A DNA stretch of 19,564 nucleotides. It comes from SMAG-U1939 sp035763125. GTDB taxonomy: Bacteria; Chloroflexota; Ktedonobacteria; Ktedonobacterales; JADMIN01. Shown one piece after another: positions 1 through 7,700 of this stretch. The stretch lies in assembly GCA_035763125.1 (NCBI GenBank), contig DASUBU010000205.1, positions 1 to 19,564 on the forward strand. Reading direction: 5' to 3'. Position numbers and translations under genes: made by a program. How positions within the stretch are numbered: position 1 is the stretch's first letter; every line of letters begins with the position of its first letter. Below the pieces are notes generated by a model that did not search any database, was not told the DNA's origin, and saw nothing but the letters and a program-made list of their open reading frames with translations.

Positions 1-293
<293 letters not shown>

Positions 294-367
294 GGGCCTG
301 TAGCTCAGTTGGCTAGAGCGCAGTCCTGATAAGACTGAGGTCCCCTGTTCGAGCCAGGGCAGGCCCA
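294..367 (+). tRNA. tRNA-Ile (anticodon GAT)
   Basis: A full cloverleaf can be drawn. The acceptor stem is GGGCCTG (294-300) with CAGGCCC (360-366), and the discriminator is A367. The D-arm begins GCTCAGTTGG. The anticodon stem CAGTC/GACTG encloses CTGATAA, with GAT at 328-330. The T-arm is CCCTG-TTCGAGC-CAGGG. The CCA tail is not encoded, since ACCC follows, so it must be added after transcription. Ile followed by Ala is the standard tRNA pair of bacterial rrn spacers. Confidence 0.97.
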
Positions 368-422
368 CCCGCGAACCTTTCCAATTCGAGCGGCCATCAC
401 ACGCCGGCGACACCGTCTCTTT

Positions 423-495
423 GGGGGCGTAGCTCAGCTGGGAGAGCATCTGGTTTGCATCCAGAGGGTCAGGGGTTCGAGTCCCCTCGTCTCCA
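423..495 (+). tRNA. tRNA-Ala (anticodon TGC)
   Basis: A full cloverleaf can be drawn. The acceptor GGGGGCG (423-429) pairs with CGTCTCC (488-494), including two G-T pairs, and the discriminator is A495. The anticodon stem TCTGG/CCAGA encloses TTTGCAT, with TGC at 456-458. The T-arm carries GGTTCGAGTCC. CCA is not encoded. In a normal rrn operon the 23S gene would follow; here a 5S gene begins about 53 nt downstream. Confidence 0.97.
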
Positions 496-548
496 CCCGC
501 GCTCGCATCATGCGGCTGTGTCGCGCCGGCACGAACGGCTCTGCATAT

Positions 549-676
549 GGGGAGGCTGGTGACTGTAGCGGAGGGGATCCACCCGTTCCCATCCCGAACA
601 CGGTCGTTAAGCCCTCCAGCCCCGACGATACTGCAGGGGCAGCCCTGTGGGACAATAGGACGTTGCCGGTCTCCCC
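549..676 (+). rRNA. rrf: 5S ribosomal RNA, copy 1
   Basis: This is recognised from the conserved 5S core CCCGTTCCCATCCCGAACAC and the following GTTAAGCCCTCCAGC, plus the 3' GGACGTTGCCGG block. The ends GGGGAGGCTGG and CCGGTCTCCCC pair to form helix I. The limits are those of the stretch shared perfectly with copy 2; the mature ends may differ by a few bases. It lies about 50 nt after tRNA-Ala with no 23S in between, and no clear terminator follows it before copy 2. Confidence 0.95.
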
Positions 677-699
677 ATCTGCAGAGCTCTTTACATTGT

Positions 700-721
700 A
701 TGCTCTACGCATGCTCTACGC
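700..721 (+). repeat. Tandem 11-bp repeat (2 copies) between the 5S genes
   Basis: The unit ATGCTCTACGC occurs twice, perfectly and head to tail, at 700-710 and 711-721, in the 98-nt spacer between the two 5S genes. It is not part of either 5S. A TTTACA at 690-695 lies just upstream but has no good -10 partner at 16-18 nt, so I do not call a promoter. Confidence 0.75.
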
Positions 722-774
722 CGACTATGGCCGTCAAGACCATCGCCATCGCACCCGTCGCGCGCTATCCATGC

Positions 775-902
775 GGGGAGGCTGGTGACTGTAGCGGAGG
801 GGATCCACCCGTTCCCATCCCGAACACGGTCGTTAAGCCCTCCAGCCCCGACGATACTGCAGGGGCAGCCCTGTGGGACAATAGGACGTTGCCGGTCTCC
901 CC
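775..902 (+). rRNA. rrf: 5S ribosomal RNA, copy 2
   Basis: This is a second, tandem 5S gene, identical to copy 1 over all 128 bases, while the flanking bases differ (start-to-start spacing 226 nt). It has the same core and helix I pairing. A strong intrinsic terminator follows 25 nt after its 3' end, so this copy closes the transcription unit. Complete identity suggests a recent duplication or ongoing homogenisation. Confidence 0.95.
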
Positions 903-927
903 GCCTGGACGGCGCGCTTCTTCTTTC

Positions 928-956
928 GCCCGAAGCACACCGCTTCGGGCTTTTTT
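928..956 (+). terminator. Intrinsic terminator of the rRNA cluster
   Basis: There is a perfect 9-bp stem: GCCCGAAGC (928-936) pairs with GCTTCGGGC (942-950). The loop is ACACC, followed directly by six T (951-956). This is a textbook rho-independent terminator. It ends the 16S-tRNA-5S-5S transcript and separates it from coaBC. Confidence 0.93.
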
Positions 957-964
957 GATATATG
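956..964 (+). promoter_or_regulatory. Weak extended -10 ahead of coaBC
   Basis: TGA at 956-958 followed by TATATG (959-964) resembles an extended -10 element (4/6 to TATAAT). It starts at the last T of the rRNA terminator. No convincing -35 is visible. It is the only promoter candidate I see in the 77 nt between the terminator and coaBC. Confidence 0.25.
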
Positions 965-1033
965 CTCACAGTGCGCACGCTGGGACAGCAGCGTGGCATT
1001 GGCGGTCAGCAGGGAGTGGGGCAGGGTAACGAT

Positions 1034-2317
1034 ATGCTGACGGGGAAACGCATTGTGCTGGGTGTCTCAGGGGGCATCGCCGCCTACAAAGCGGCCGATC
1101 TCACGAGCAAGCTGCAGCAAGCGGGGGCACTGGTAGACGTGATCCTCACCGAGCGCGCGGGTGAGTTCGTGCGTCCGCTGACCTTCTCCACACTCAGCCA
1201 CCGACCTGTCTACGGGAGCTTGTGGGAGCCGACCGGCGTGGCCGCCGCACGGCATATCGAGCTGGGAACGGGCGCCGATCTGCTGCTGATCGCCCCAGCC
1301 ACCGCCAACACAATCGCCAGGCTGGCGCACGGCCTTGCCGACGACATGCTCTCGGCCGTCGCGCTGGCCTGCCCCGCGCCGCTGCTGCTCGTCCCCGCAA
1401 TGGAGAGCCACATGTATCAGCATCCCGCCACCCAGGCCAATCTGCGCACGCTGGAGCAGCGCGGCGCGACGATTGTGCCGCCCGAGGTGGGACACCTCGC
1501 CTCTGGTGAGGTTGGCGTTGGGCGCTTCCCCGAGACGGCGATGATTCTGGCGCACGTGCGGCGTGTGCTGGGCCGCGATGGTGAGCTGGCGGGCCGACGC
1601 GTGGTGGTGACGGCCGGCGGCACGCAAGAGCCGATTGATCCGGTGCGCTACGTCGGCAATCGCTCGAGCGGGCTGATGGGCTTCGCGCTGGCCGAAGAGG
1701 CGCGCGACCGCGGCGCGGAAGTGACGTTGATCGTGGGGGCGTCATCCGCGCCGCTGCCGCCGCCGGTAGGTATCGCCATCCGGCACGCGCGCACGGCGCT
1801 GGAGCTGCGCGAGGCAGTGCGCGAGGCGCTGCCTGAGGCCGACGCACTGGTGATGGCGGCGGCGGTCGCCGATTACCGGCCCTCCGCGCCGGCCGCCGAG
1901 AAAATCAAGAAAGGATCGGCGGCCGAGAACGCCGATGGCTCGTTGACACTCAAGCTGGTGCGCAACCCCGACATCCTGGCCGAGCTGGCGGCGGAAGATC
2001 TCGCGCCGGCTGCCGTCAAGGTGGGCTTCGCGGCCGAGACGACCGAGGTAGCGGCCAACGCCGGGCAGAAGCTGCGGCGCAAGCGCCTCGATCTGCTGGT
2101 GGCGAACGATGTGAGCAAGCCGGGCAGCGGCTTCGGCACGCAGACCAACGAGGTTGCCCTGCTGCATGCCGATGGGCGCGTCGAGGAGCTGCCGCTGCTG
2201 CCGAAGGCGGAGGTCGCCGCGGCGATCTGGGATCGCGTGGCGGCGCTCCTGCGCGCGCGGAGCCGCACTCCGCGAGGCGCGGCAGCCACGGCAGACACGG
2301 CAGATGGTGGGCGGTAG
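1034..2317 (+). CDS. coaBC: Bifunctional phosphopantothenoylcysteine decarboxylase / phosphopantothenate-cysteine ligase
   Basis: This cytosolic enzyme makes 4'-phosphopantetheine for coenzyme A in two steps: ligation of cysteine to phosphopantothenate, then decarboxylation. The 427-residue protein is of normal family length. The N-terminal flavoprotein (CoaC) half has GVSGGIAAYK, the active-site His in RHIEL (H74) and APATANTIARLAHG. The C-terminal CoaB half has VTAGGTQEPIDPVRYVGNRSSG (N209 onwards), MAAAVADYRP and the KIKK lysines (K290). The ATG at 1034 is chosen because MLTGKRIVLGVSGG is the normal beginning and AGGG lies 7 nt upstream; an ATG at 962 would add 24 unrelated residues. Two CoaC positions differ from the E. 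coli pattern: PAMN reads PAME (E124) and ACG reads ASG (S157). The gene stands alone after the rRNA terminator. Confidence 0.95.
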   Translation: MLTGKRIVLGVSGGIAAYKAADLTSKLQQAGALVDVILTERAGEFVRPLTFSTLSHRPVYGSLWEPTGVAAARHIELGTGADLLLIAPATANTIARLAHGLADDMLSAVALACPAPLLLVPAMESHMYQHPATQANLRTLEQRGATIVPPEVGHLASGEVGVGRFPETAMILAHVRRVLGRDGELAGRRVVVTAGGTQEPIDPVRYVGNRSSGLMGFALAEEARDRGAEVTLIVGASSAPLPPPVGIAIRHARTALELREAVREALPEADALVMAAAVADYRPSAPAAEKIKKGSAAENADGSLTLKLVRNPDILAELAAEDLAPAAVKVGFAAETTEVAANAGQKLRRKRLDLLVANDVSKPGSGFGTQTNEVALLHADGRVEELPLLPKAEVAAAIWDRVAALLRARSRTPRGAAATADTADGGR

Positions 2318-2404
2318 GACCCGTACAACATGGGGAACAGAAGCGGCTGGAGCAAGGTAGACGGGACTCCTGGGCCACTCTTACGTTCAGTTGTGCCTGA
2401 GCTG

Positions 2405-2413
2405 TGTTATAAC
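2405..2413 (+). promoter_or_regulatory. Extended -10 promoter for the coiled-coil protein gene
   Basis: TGT at 2405-2407 directly precedes TATAAC (2408-2413), a 5/6 match to TATAAT with the extended TGn motif. The best -35 is weak (TTCAGT, 2386-2391, 16-nt spacer), as is common for extended -10 promoters. It lies about 68 nt before the ATG at 2481, in the 163-nt gap after coaBC. I see no other feature in that gap, and no clear terminator for coaBC. Confidence 0.5.
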
Positions 2414-2480
2414 GACGCTGACGTGCGACAGGTGGACTTGGCAATGGCAAGCGTTGGGCATCGCGGAGATGGGGGCAGCC

Positions 2481-3146
2481 ATGGGCACCGGATACTACAG
2501 CTACGACGAGATGGCCGCATTCGTAGCCGACTTACAGCGGCGGGTGGCACAGCTTGAGGCAGAGAACAGCGTGCTGCGCCAGCAGCTCGACAATCTGCGG
2601 CGTGGGGTGGGTATCTCGGTGAATATCATGGGGCAGACGCTGCCGCTGGCCGCGGCGAGCTATCCGTCATCACCCGCGGCGAGCTATCCGGCGTCCCCGC
2701 TCGCGAATCCACCGGCTCCCAATGGCACGCAGTATCGAGAAGCGGCAGCTTGGGGCGCTTATCATCAGGCCGCGCGGCACACCCCACCTCCCGCGCCTCG
2801 CGCACCCCAACCGCAGGCTGCGCCGCCGTTTCCAGAGGATGCGTGGCTGAGTGGCTCCGGTCCGGCGGTCCGGCCGCAGCGCGGCGAGCGCCCTGCTCCC
2901 TCACCACAAAGGCCCCGCGAGCCTGAGCTGGCGCGTGGGCACGAGCGGACCCCACAGCCCTCGGAGTGGATCACACCACCGTTTCTGCGCGAGGGAGCAG
3001 CGCCAAGCGGCGACTATGCTTCCACCTCGATGCCGCGGCCCGCGCATCACTCGCCTGATGAGCATGCCTGGGATGACACCTACTCGCCGGCCGCGGCCGG
3101 GCGGCGGCGCGCCTATCAGGGCAACGACAGCGCTTGGCTCGGATGA
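2481..3146 (+). CDS. Hypothetical protein with short coiled coil and proline-rich tail
   Basis: I do not recognise this 221-residue protein. Residues about 9-43 form a heptad-like, leucine-zipper-type coiled coil (AFVADLQRRVAQLEAENSVL, then RQQLDNLRR), suggesting oligomerisation. From about residue 55 the chain is rich in Pro, Ala, Ser, Arg and Gln and looks disordered, with a short repeated ASYP motif encoded by a 16-nt direct repeat (2651-2666 and 2675-2690). There is no signal peptide or membrane segment, so it is probably cytosolic. The start is a choice between ATG 2469 and ATG 2481. GGAG at 2464-2467 is too close to the first, so 2481 is preferred. It converges on the minus-strand gene ending at 3174. 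Function is unknown; a scaffold or adaptor role is only a guess. Confidence 0.7.
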   Translation: MGTGYYSYDEMAAFVADLQRRVAQLEAENSVLRQQLDNLRRGVGISVNIMGQTLPLAAASYPSSPAASYPASPLANPPAPNGTQYREAAAWGAYHQAARHTPPPAPRAPQPQAAPPFPEDAWLSGSGPAVRPQRGERPAPSPQRPREPELARGHERTPQPSEWITPPFLREGAAPSGDYASTSMPRPAHHSPDEHAWDDTYSPAAAGRRRAYQGNDSAWLG

Positions 3147-3169
3147 GCTGTCCGCGGCTGAGTCATCCG
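3140..3169. terminator. Possible bidirectional hairpin between convergent genes
   Basis: CGGATGA (3140-3146, containing the stop codon of the plus-strand gene) and TCATCCG (3163-3169) form a perfect 7-bp inverted repeat around a 16-nt loop. It lies in the 27-nt gap between convergent genes. No T-run follows on either side, so its role as a terminator is uncertain. Confidence 0.3.
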
Positions 3170-3173
3170 AGGA

Positions 3174-3536
3174 TCAGGGCGGATAGCTAGCCGTGACGTT
3201 GGGTTGGTACTCTCCCGATGGCGCGCTGATATCCACGCCAACCACCGCCGTCTCACCGCTGCGGAGCGTCACCTGCTCACTCTGCTGGTACACGTGTCCG
3301 CTATGGATGTCGCGCAGGCGGAACACCAGCTGCACCTGCCCGTGGCCCGGACTGTCGTTCTGCACGCGCACCGTCACGTAGTAGGGTTTGTCTGGCGCGG
3401 TGGGCGCTTCCACCTGCGGATCGCTCACCACCGGCCGCGGCCCCGAGCAGTTGGTGACCCAGAGCGCCGCCATCCCCAGCAGCAGGAGGAAGGGAAGGAA
3501 GAAGCTGACCCGTTTCGCCATCAGGCGCCCTTGCAC
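3174..3536 (-). CDS. Small exported lipoprotein-like protein, unknown function
   Basis: This 120-residue protein has a basic N-terminus (MQGRLMAKR), a hydrophobic stretch FFLPFLLLLGMAALWV (about residues 12-27) and then TNCSG. It is therefore an exported or membrane-anchored protein. VTNC is an atypical lipobox, so lipidation at C30 is possible but not secure. Residues about 50-118 look like one beta-sandwich domain (PYYVTVRVQNDSPGHGQVQL, then LRSGETAVVGVDISAP), reminiscent of FxLyD or Ig-like extracellular domains. The start is GTG at 3536: a perfect AAGGAGG (3544-3550) sits 7 nt upstream, better placed than for the in-frame ATG at 3521. It follows the membrane-protein gene by 19 nt on the same strand, so the two are probably co-transcribed and may form an envelope complex. 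Confidence 0.8.
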   Translation of the reverse strand: MQGRLMAKRVSFFLPFLLLLGMAALWVTNCSGPRPVVSDPQVEAPTAPDKPYYVTVRVQNDSPGHGQVQLVFRLRDIHSGHVYQQSEQVTLRSGETAVVGVDISAPSGEYQPNVTASYPP

Positions 3537-3543
3537 GTGGCGA

Positions 3544-3550
3544 CCTCCTT
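3544..3550 (-). promoter_or_regulatory. Ribosome binding site deciding a GTG start
   Basis: AAGGAGG on the minus strand is fully complementary to the 16S 3' end seen at the left of this window. It ends 7 nt before GTG 3536, which fixes that codon as the start of the small exported protein. Confidence 0.85.
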
Positions 3551-3555
3551 TCGCG

Positions 3556-4374
3556 TCACGAGCCTGGCACCCACGGCGGGAAGATGAAGATCAGCGCGAG
3601 AATGAAGACCACCAGGAGCACGATTGCCACCGCACAGCCCATCGAGGCTAGCGGGTCCACTCGCTTCTCGTTGCGCGACAGATTAATCAGACCGAGTGGC
3701 TGCGGGATCAGTGGTAGCTGGTGCTGGCCCTGATACTCCCAGTGCGGCAGAAACGCCTCGTTGCGCAGGGCGTGGCAAACCTGCGTCAGTCGCTTCTCCA
3801 GCTCCGCGCAGTCCTCCGCGGTGAGCACACGCCGGGGCCAGAGGCCAGCCGCGCCCAGCCGCCGTTCCAGGTTGCGCGCGAATGCGGTCAGGCTCAGGTA
3901 CTGCTCCGCCGCCTCGTCGTTGATGCTCTTCCACTCGACCACATCCACCCCCGCCGGCTCTCCGCGCCCTTCCAGCGCGTGATTCACCTGCTCGACAAAG
4001 AACGCCAGCAGTCCATTCGAGCCGGAGGCAAATGTGGAGTGATGGGTGAGCTTCGCGCCGTCCACGACGATCTCGCCCAGCGAGCCAGCACGATCCGTGA
4101 CGGGCAGCGTGAAGGCCGCTTGCGGCCGGTCGGCGCGCTCCAGCGCCAGATTGAGCGCTACCGTGGCGGAGCCGCCAGAGCCGGCACGCAGGCCGCGCAT
4201 CTTGTACCGCTCGCCATCCTCCTGGGTCGGTTGCCGGAGCGCCAGCAGCATGTAGGAGAGCATGCGCAGGGTACCCAGCGCGCCGGGCGCGCTCAGCACC
4301 GTCAGATAGGCGAAGAAGACGAGCAGGAAGGCGAGCGTCAGCGTCTCGACGTTGGAGCGCTGCGAGAGGGTCAC
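3556..4374 (-). CDS. Membrane protein, distal part of a frame interrupted by an amber codon
   Basis: The 272 residues begin at a GTG without a visible ribosome binding site. There is a membrane segment at about 12-34 (LTLAFLLVFFAYLTVL), a large soluble, mostly helical part (about 50-243), and a C-terminal membrane segment (MGCAVAIVLLVVFILALIF) ending PPWVPGS. I do not recognise a family. The frame is open upstream through QAQFY to a single TAG at 4390-4392. Beyond that, the same frame holds a 46-residue peptide ending in another membrane helix. Read as one, the 324-codon frame would be a plausible three-helix protein. The lack of an SD at GTG 4374 supports the view that this is the tail of a longer gene. 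It could be a pseudogene, a sequencing or assembly error, or a read-through gene. It is followed 19 nt later by the exported-protein gene. Confidence 0.65.
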   Translation of the reverse strand: MTLSQRSNVETLTLAFLLVFFAYLTVLSAPGALGTLRMLSYMLLALRQPTQEDGERYKMRGLRAGSGGSATVALNLALERADRPQAAFTLPVTDRAGSLGEIVVDGAKLTHHSTFASGSNGLLAFFVEQVNHALEGRGEPAGVDVVEWKSINDEAAEQYLSLTAFARNLERRLGAAGLWPRRVLTAEDCAELEKRLTQVCHALRNEAFLPHWEYQGQHQLPLIPQPLGLINLSRNEKRVDPLASMGCAVAIVLLVVFILALIFIFPPWVPGS

Positions 4375-4389
4375 ATAGAACTGGGCTTG

Positions 4390-4530
4390 CTACACCACCA
4401 GGGCGACGCCGGCAACCGACGCGACAAAGAGGCCGAGGTAGGCCCAGGCCAGGCGATGAACCCGCTGGGCGTAGCGCCGGGGATTCTCGACCGCTGGCTC
4501 ACGAATGGCGTGTTCGATGAATGTTGGCAT
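4390..4530 (-). CDS. 46-residue N-terminal piece of the amber-interrupted membrane protein
   Basis: MPTFIEHAIREPAVENPRRY forms a polar start, followed by a membrane helix at about 27-46 (LAWAYLGLFVASVAGVALVV) that runs straight into TAG at 4390-4392. The reading frame is the same as that of the 272-residue membrane protein downstream, and only five codons separate the stop from that GTG. I therefore take it as the true beginning of that gene rather than an independent small protein. The ATG at 4530 has only a weak GGGA about 9 nt upstream. The frame extends further upstream, but those residues look non-coding (rich in Arg and Ser, no membrane or domain pattern). An independent one-helix small membrane protein remains possible. 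Confidence 0.5.
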   Translation of the reverse strand: MPTFIEHAIREPAVENPRRYAQRVHRLAWAYLGLFVASVAGVALVV

Positions 4531-4696
4531 GCACTGGATTCCCGACGCTCGGAGACTTCTCGCGCCGCTCGTGGCGTATCTGTGCCTTCTCGATGCAAGA
4601 ACAGGGCCGGACACCCCGCACCTCGCAGACCATCTCGCGCTGTGTGCTCCGCCAGTAGCTCCAACCGGCGGCACAATGGCTTGTAACGGCACGCGA

Positions 4697-4705
4697 TGAT
4701 ACAAT
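4697..4705 (+). promoter_or_regulatory. Extended -10 promoter for the membrane glycosyltransferase operon
   Basis: TGA (4697-4699) followed by TACAAT (4700-4705) gives an extended -10 with 5/6 match. The region at the expected -35 distance (about 4676-4683) has no good hexamer. It lies 55 nt before the GTG start at 4760, within the 229-nt gap between divergent genes. That gap shows no other gene, and I found no convincing minus-strand promoter in it. Confidence 0.45.
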
Positions 4706-4748
4706 CGGGGCGCATCCGCCGCGGTGAGGGCGGCTGCAATGTAGCGCC

Positions 4749-4755
4749 GGAGGAG
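4749..4755 (+). promoter_or_regulatory. Ribosome binding site deciding the GTG 4760 start
   Basis: GGAGGAG ends 4 nt before GTG 4760. It is the only strong Shine-Dalgarno in the region. It favours that GTG over the downstream in-frame ATGs at 4811 and 4874, although the spacing is slightly short. Confidence 0.6.
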
Positions 4756-4759
4756 ACTG

Positions 4760-7700
4760 GTGCGCGAACAGCGAGCACGCCGAAGCGGCACATGGCGCCG
4801 GACGGCCAGGATGCGTGGGACGGCGCGTAACATCGCCGCGCTCGCCGGCGCTCTGCACGGCCATGCCCTGCCGATGGCCGCCCCGCCTCGTTCGCCTGCG
4901 ACGCTGCCCGATGCGCCCGTCCAACCATTTCGCGTCGCTGCGCTGGCACCTTTCGCCGCGCGGCTGCGTGGCTGGCTCGCGCGCCAAGACGCGACGCTGT
5001 GGGCGCTGGGGCTGATCGCGCTGCTGGCCCTCGTCCCGCGCCTCTACGGCCTCAACTGGGATGCCAACAACCATCTGCATCCCGACGAGCGCGCCATCGT
5101 CTTCAAGGCGATGTGCCTGGCGTTTCCTGGCACGCCGCGCCCCGCGGGATGCGACCCGGCCTACACCGGCCCTGGCTGGTTCTTCTCGCCCGCTTCGCCG
5201 CTCAATCCACACTTCTTTGCCTATGGCACGCTGCCGCAATACCTGCTGGCTGGCGTAGCGCATCTGCTGGCGTGGCTTACGACGCTGACCCATGGCCGCT
5301 TCGCGCCGGCTGGCGGCGGCGCCTGGGACGACTTCGATCACTTCACGCTGATCGGCCGCGTGCTCTCGGCGCTCTTCGATGCTGGCTCGGTGCTGCTGGC
5401 GGGGCTGCTCGCGCGGCGGCTGGCGGGCCGCTGGGCGGGGCTGCTGGCGGCGGCCTTCGTAGCAACCACCGCCTTCGAGGTGCAGGTAGCACATTTCTAC
5501 GCCGTGGATACGCTGCTGCTGTTCTTCGTGCTGCTCACGCTGCTGGGCTGTGTGGCGCTGGCGCAGGGTCCGCGCGAAGCGGCTCCGGCCGGCACCGGAG
5601 CGGACGCAGACGTGGAGGACGCACGCTGGCATCGGCGTGCGGCCGGTTACGGCAATGCCTGGCGCTGGGGTCTGCTGACCGGCCTGGGCTGCGGCCTCGC
5701 CTTCGCCGTGAAGGTCAGCGCGGCGCCGCTGCTCGCGCCGGTCGCGGTGGCGCTGGCGCTGCGCATTCGCCGGCGCGGACTCGACGAGGCGGCGCTCGCC
5801 CTGCTGGCGGTCGCGGCGATGGGCATCTTCGCCTTCCTGGTGACGAGTCCCTACGCGCTGATTGATTGGCCGAGCTTCCGCCAGCAGGTGACAGAACAGA
5901 CGATGCTCTCGCAGGGAACGCTCGACTACCCCTACGTGCGCCAGTTCGCGGGCACAACACCCTTCGTCTACCAGATTTCCCAGATGCTGCGGTACGACAT
6001 GGGCTGGCCGCTAGGGCTGCTGGGGCTGGCGGGCTTCGGCTGGGCCGCGGCGCAGCTCTGGCGGCGGCTGAACACCGACTGGGCAATCGTCGTCGTCTGG
6101 CTGGTGGCCTACTTCGCCGTGATCGGCGGCGCGTACATGAAGTTCACGCGCTACATGCTGCCGGTCTTCGCGCCGCTGACGGTCTGCGGTGCGGCGGCGC
6201 TGGTGGCGCTGGCCGCCTGGGGCACGCGGCGGCTGGGAGAATTCACAAGGACGACACAGAGGGCAGACAGAGAGGGAAGAGGAGAGAACGCAGCGGGAGC
6301 GTTGCATTCGCGGGTGCCCGTCGGGAAGTTGCCATTGATCGTGCGTGCGGTGCGCGACCCGCTGGGCAGCGATGCGGCGGCGCGGCTGACGCGGCGCTTC
6401 GGAGCGGACTGGTGGCGCTGGGCGTGCGCCGGGCTGGGGGGCGTGGTGCTGGCAAGCTCGCTGGTGCTGACGCTGGCGCTGGTCAATATCTACACCACGC
6501 CCAACACGCGCGTACAGGCCTCGGAGTGGATCTATAATCACCTCACCCCCGGCGCCACCCTCACCAGCGAGGTCTGGGACGATCCGCTGCCGATCCTCGT
6601 GCCGCCGGCTCGCACCGACCGCGCGGGTACTGGCTATACGGCCGCCGGCCACCCTATTCTCCCCGGCGCCTACCCCACCGTCGGCCTCGATCTCTACGCC
6701 GATGACACTCCCGACAAGGCGCAGCAGCTCGCCACCGACCTGGCCGGCGTGCAGGTCGTCGTCATCAGCAGCCAGCGCCTCCTGCGCTCCATCCCCAAGC
6801 TGCCGGACCGCTACCCGATGACGACGCGCTATTATGAGCTGCTCTTCTCCGGCAAGCTCGGCTTCCATCTGGCCGCGCACTTCGACAATCACCCCCATCT
6901 GCTCGGCTGGACGCTCGACGATACCAGCGCGGACGAAAGCTACTCGGTCTACGACCATCCGCCCGTCTGGATCTTCGTCAAGAGTGGCGCCGGGCTGAAC
7001 CAGCAGCAGCTCTACGCGGCGCTCACCAGTGGCCTCACGCTCCCGGCGGTCGCCAATCGCTCCGGCGCGCAGAAGTCGCTGCTGCTCTCGCCCGCCAATG
7101 CCGCCGCCGACGCGCAATCGCCCTCGTTCGGTGCGCAGTTCCCGGCCGATAGCCTGCCCAACCGTGTGCCGCTGCTGTGGTGGCTGGTGGTGGTGGAACT
7201 GCTCGGACTGGTCAGCTTCCCGCTGGCTTTCAGCGTGTTCCCCGGCCTGCGCGACCGTGGCTGGGGCTTCGCCAAGCTGCTGGGGCTGCTGGCGCTGGCC
7301 TGGGCGGTCTGGCTGCCGGCGAGCGTACGGCTGCTGCCCTTCGACGGCTCAGTCGTAACGGTGGCGTTTGCGCTGCTGGCGGGGGCCGGCGGCGTGGTCG
7401 GCTGGTGGCGACGGCGGACGCTATGGGCATTCGTTCGCGCACGCTGGCGCCTGCTGGTGGCTGGCGAAGTGGCCTTCCTGGTCGCCTTCCTCTTCTTCAC
7501 CTGGATTCGCGCGCTTGACCCCGACCTGTGGCACATCTGGCGCGGCGGCGAGAAGCCGATGGAGCTGGCCTACCTCGACGCGATCCTGCGCAGTCGCTAT
7601 ATGCCGCCCTACGATCCATGGTTCTCCGGCGGCTACATCAACTACTACTACTACGGCCAGTTCCTGGTCGCCGTGCTGATCAAGCTGACTGGCATCGCGC

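Noticed and set aside
690..718. Possible promoter between the 5S copies (TTTACA at 690-695)
   Set aside because: At 17 nt spacing the -10 would be GCTCTA, a poor match, and there is no extended TG.
547..1029. 160-codon plus-strand frame (and other frames) across the 5S genes
   Set aside because: The sequence is explained by two 5S rRNA genes and a terminator; the frame translates rRNA and contains a repeated peptide only because the 5S is duplicated.
962..1033. Upstream ATG that would lengthen CoaBC by 24 residues
   Set aside because: The added residues are unlike any CoaBC N-terminus and the ATG overlaps the terminator and promoter region. MLTGKRIVLGVSGG at 1034 is the family's normal start.
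4371..4949. 192-codon minus-strand frame across the gap upstream of the amber-split gene
   Set aside because: It is in a different frame from the membrane protein, has low-complexity composition and no motif, and overlaps the start of the first YYY gene on the other strand.
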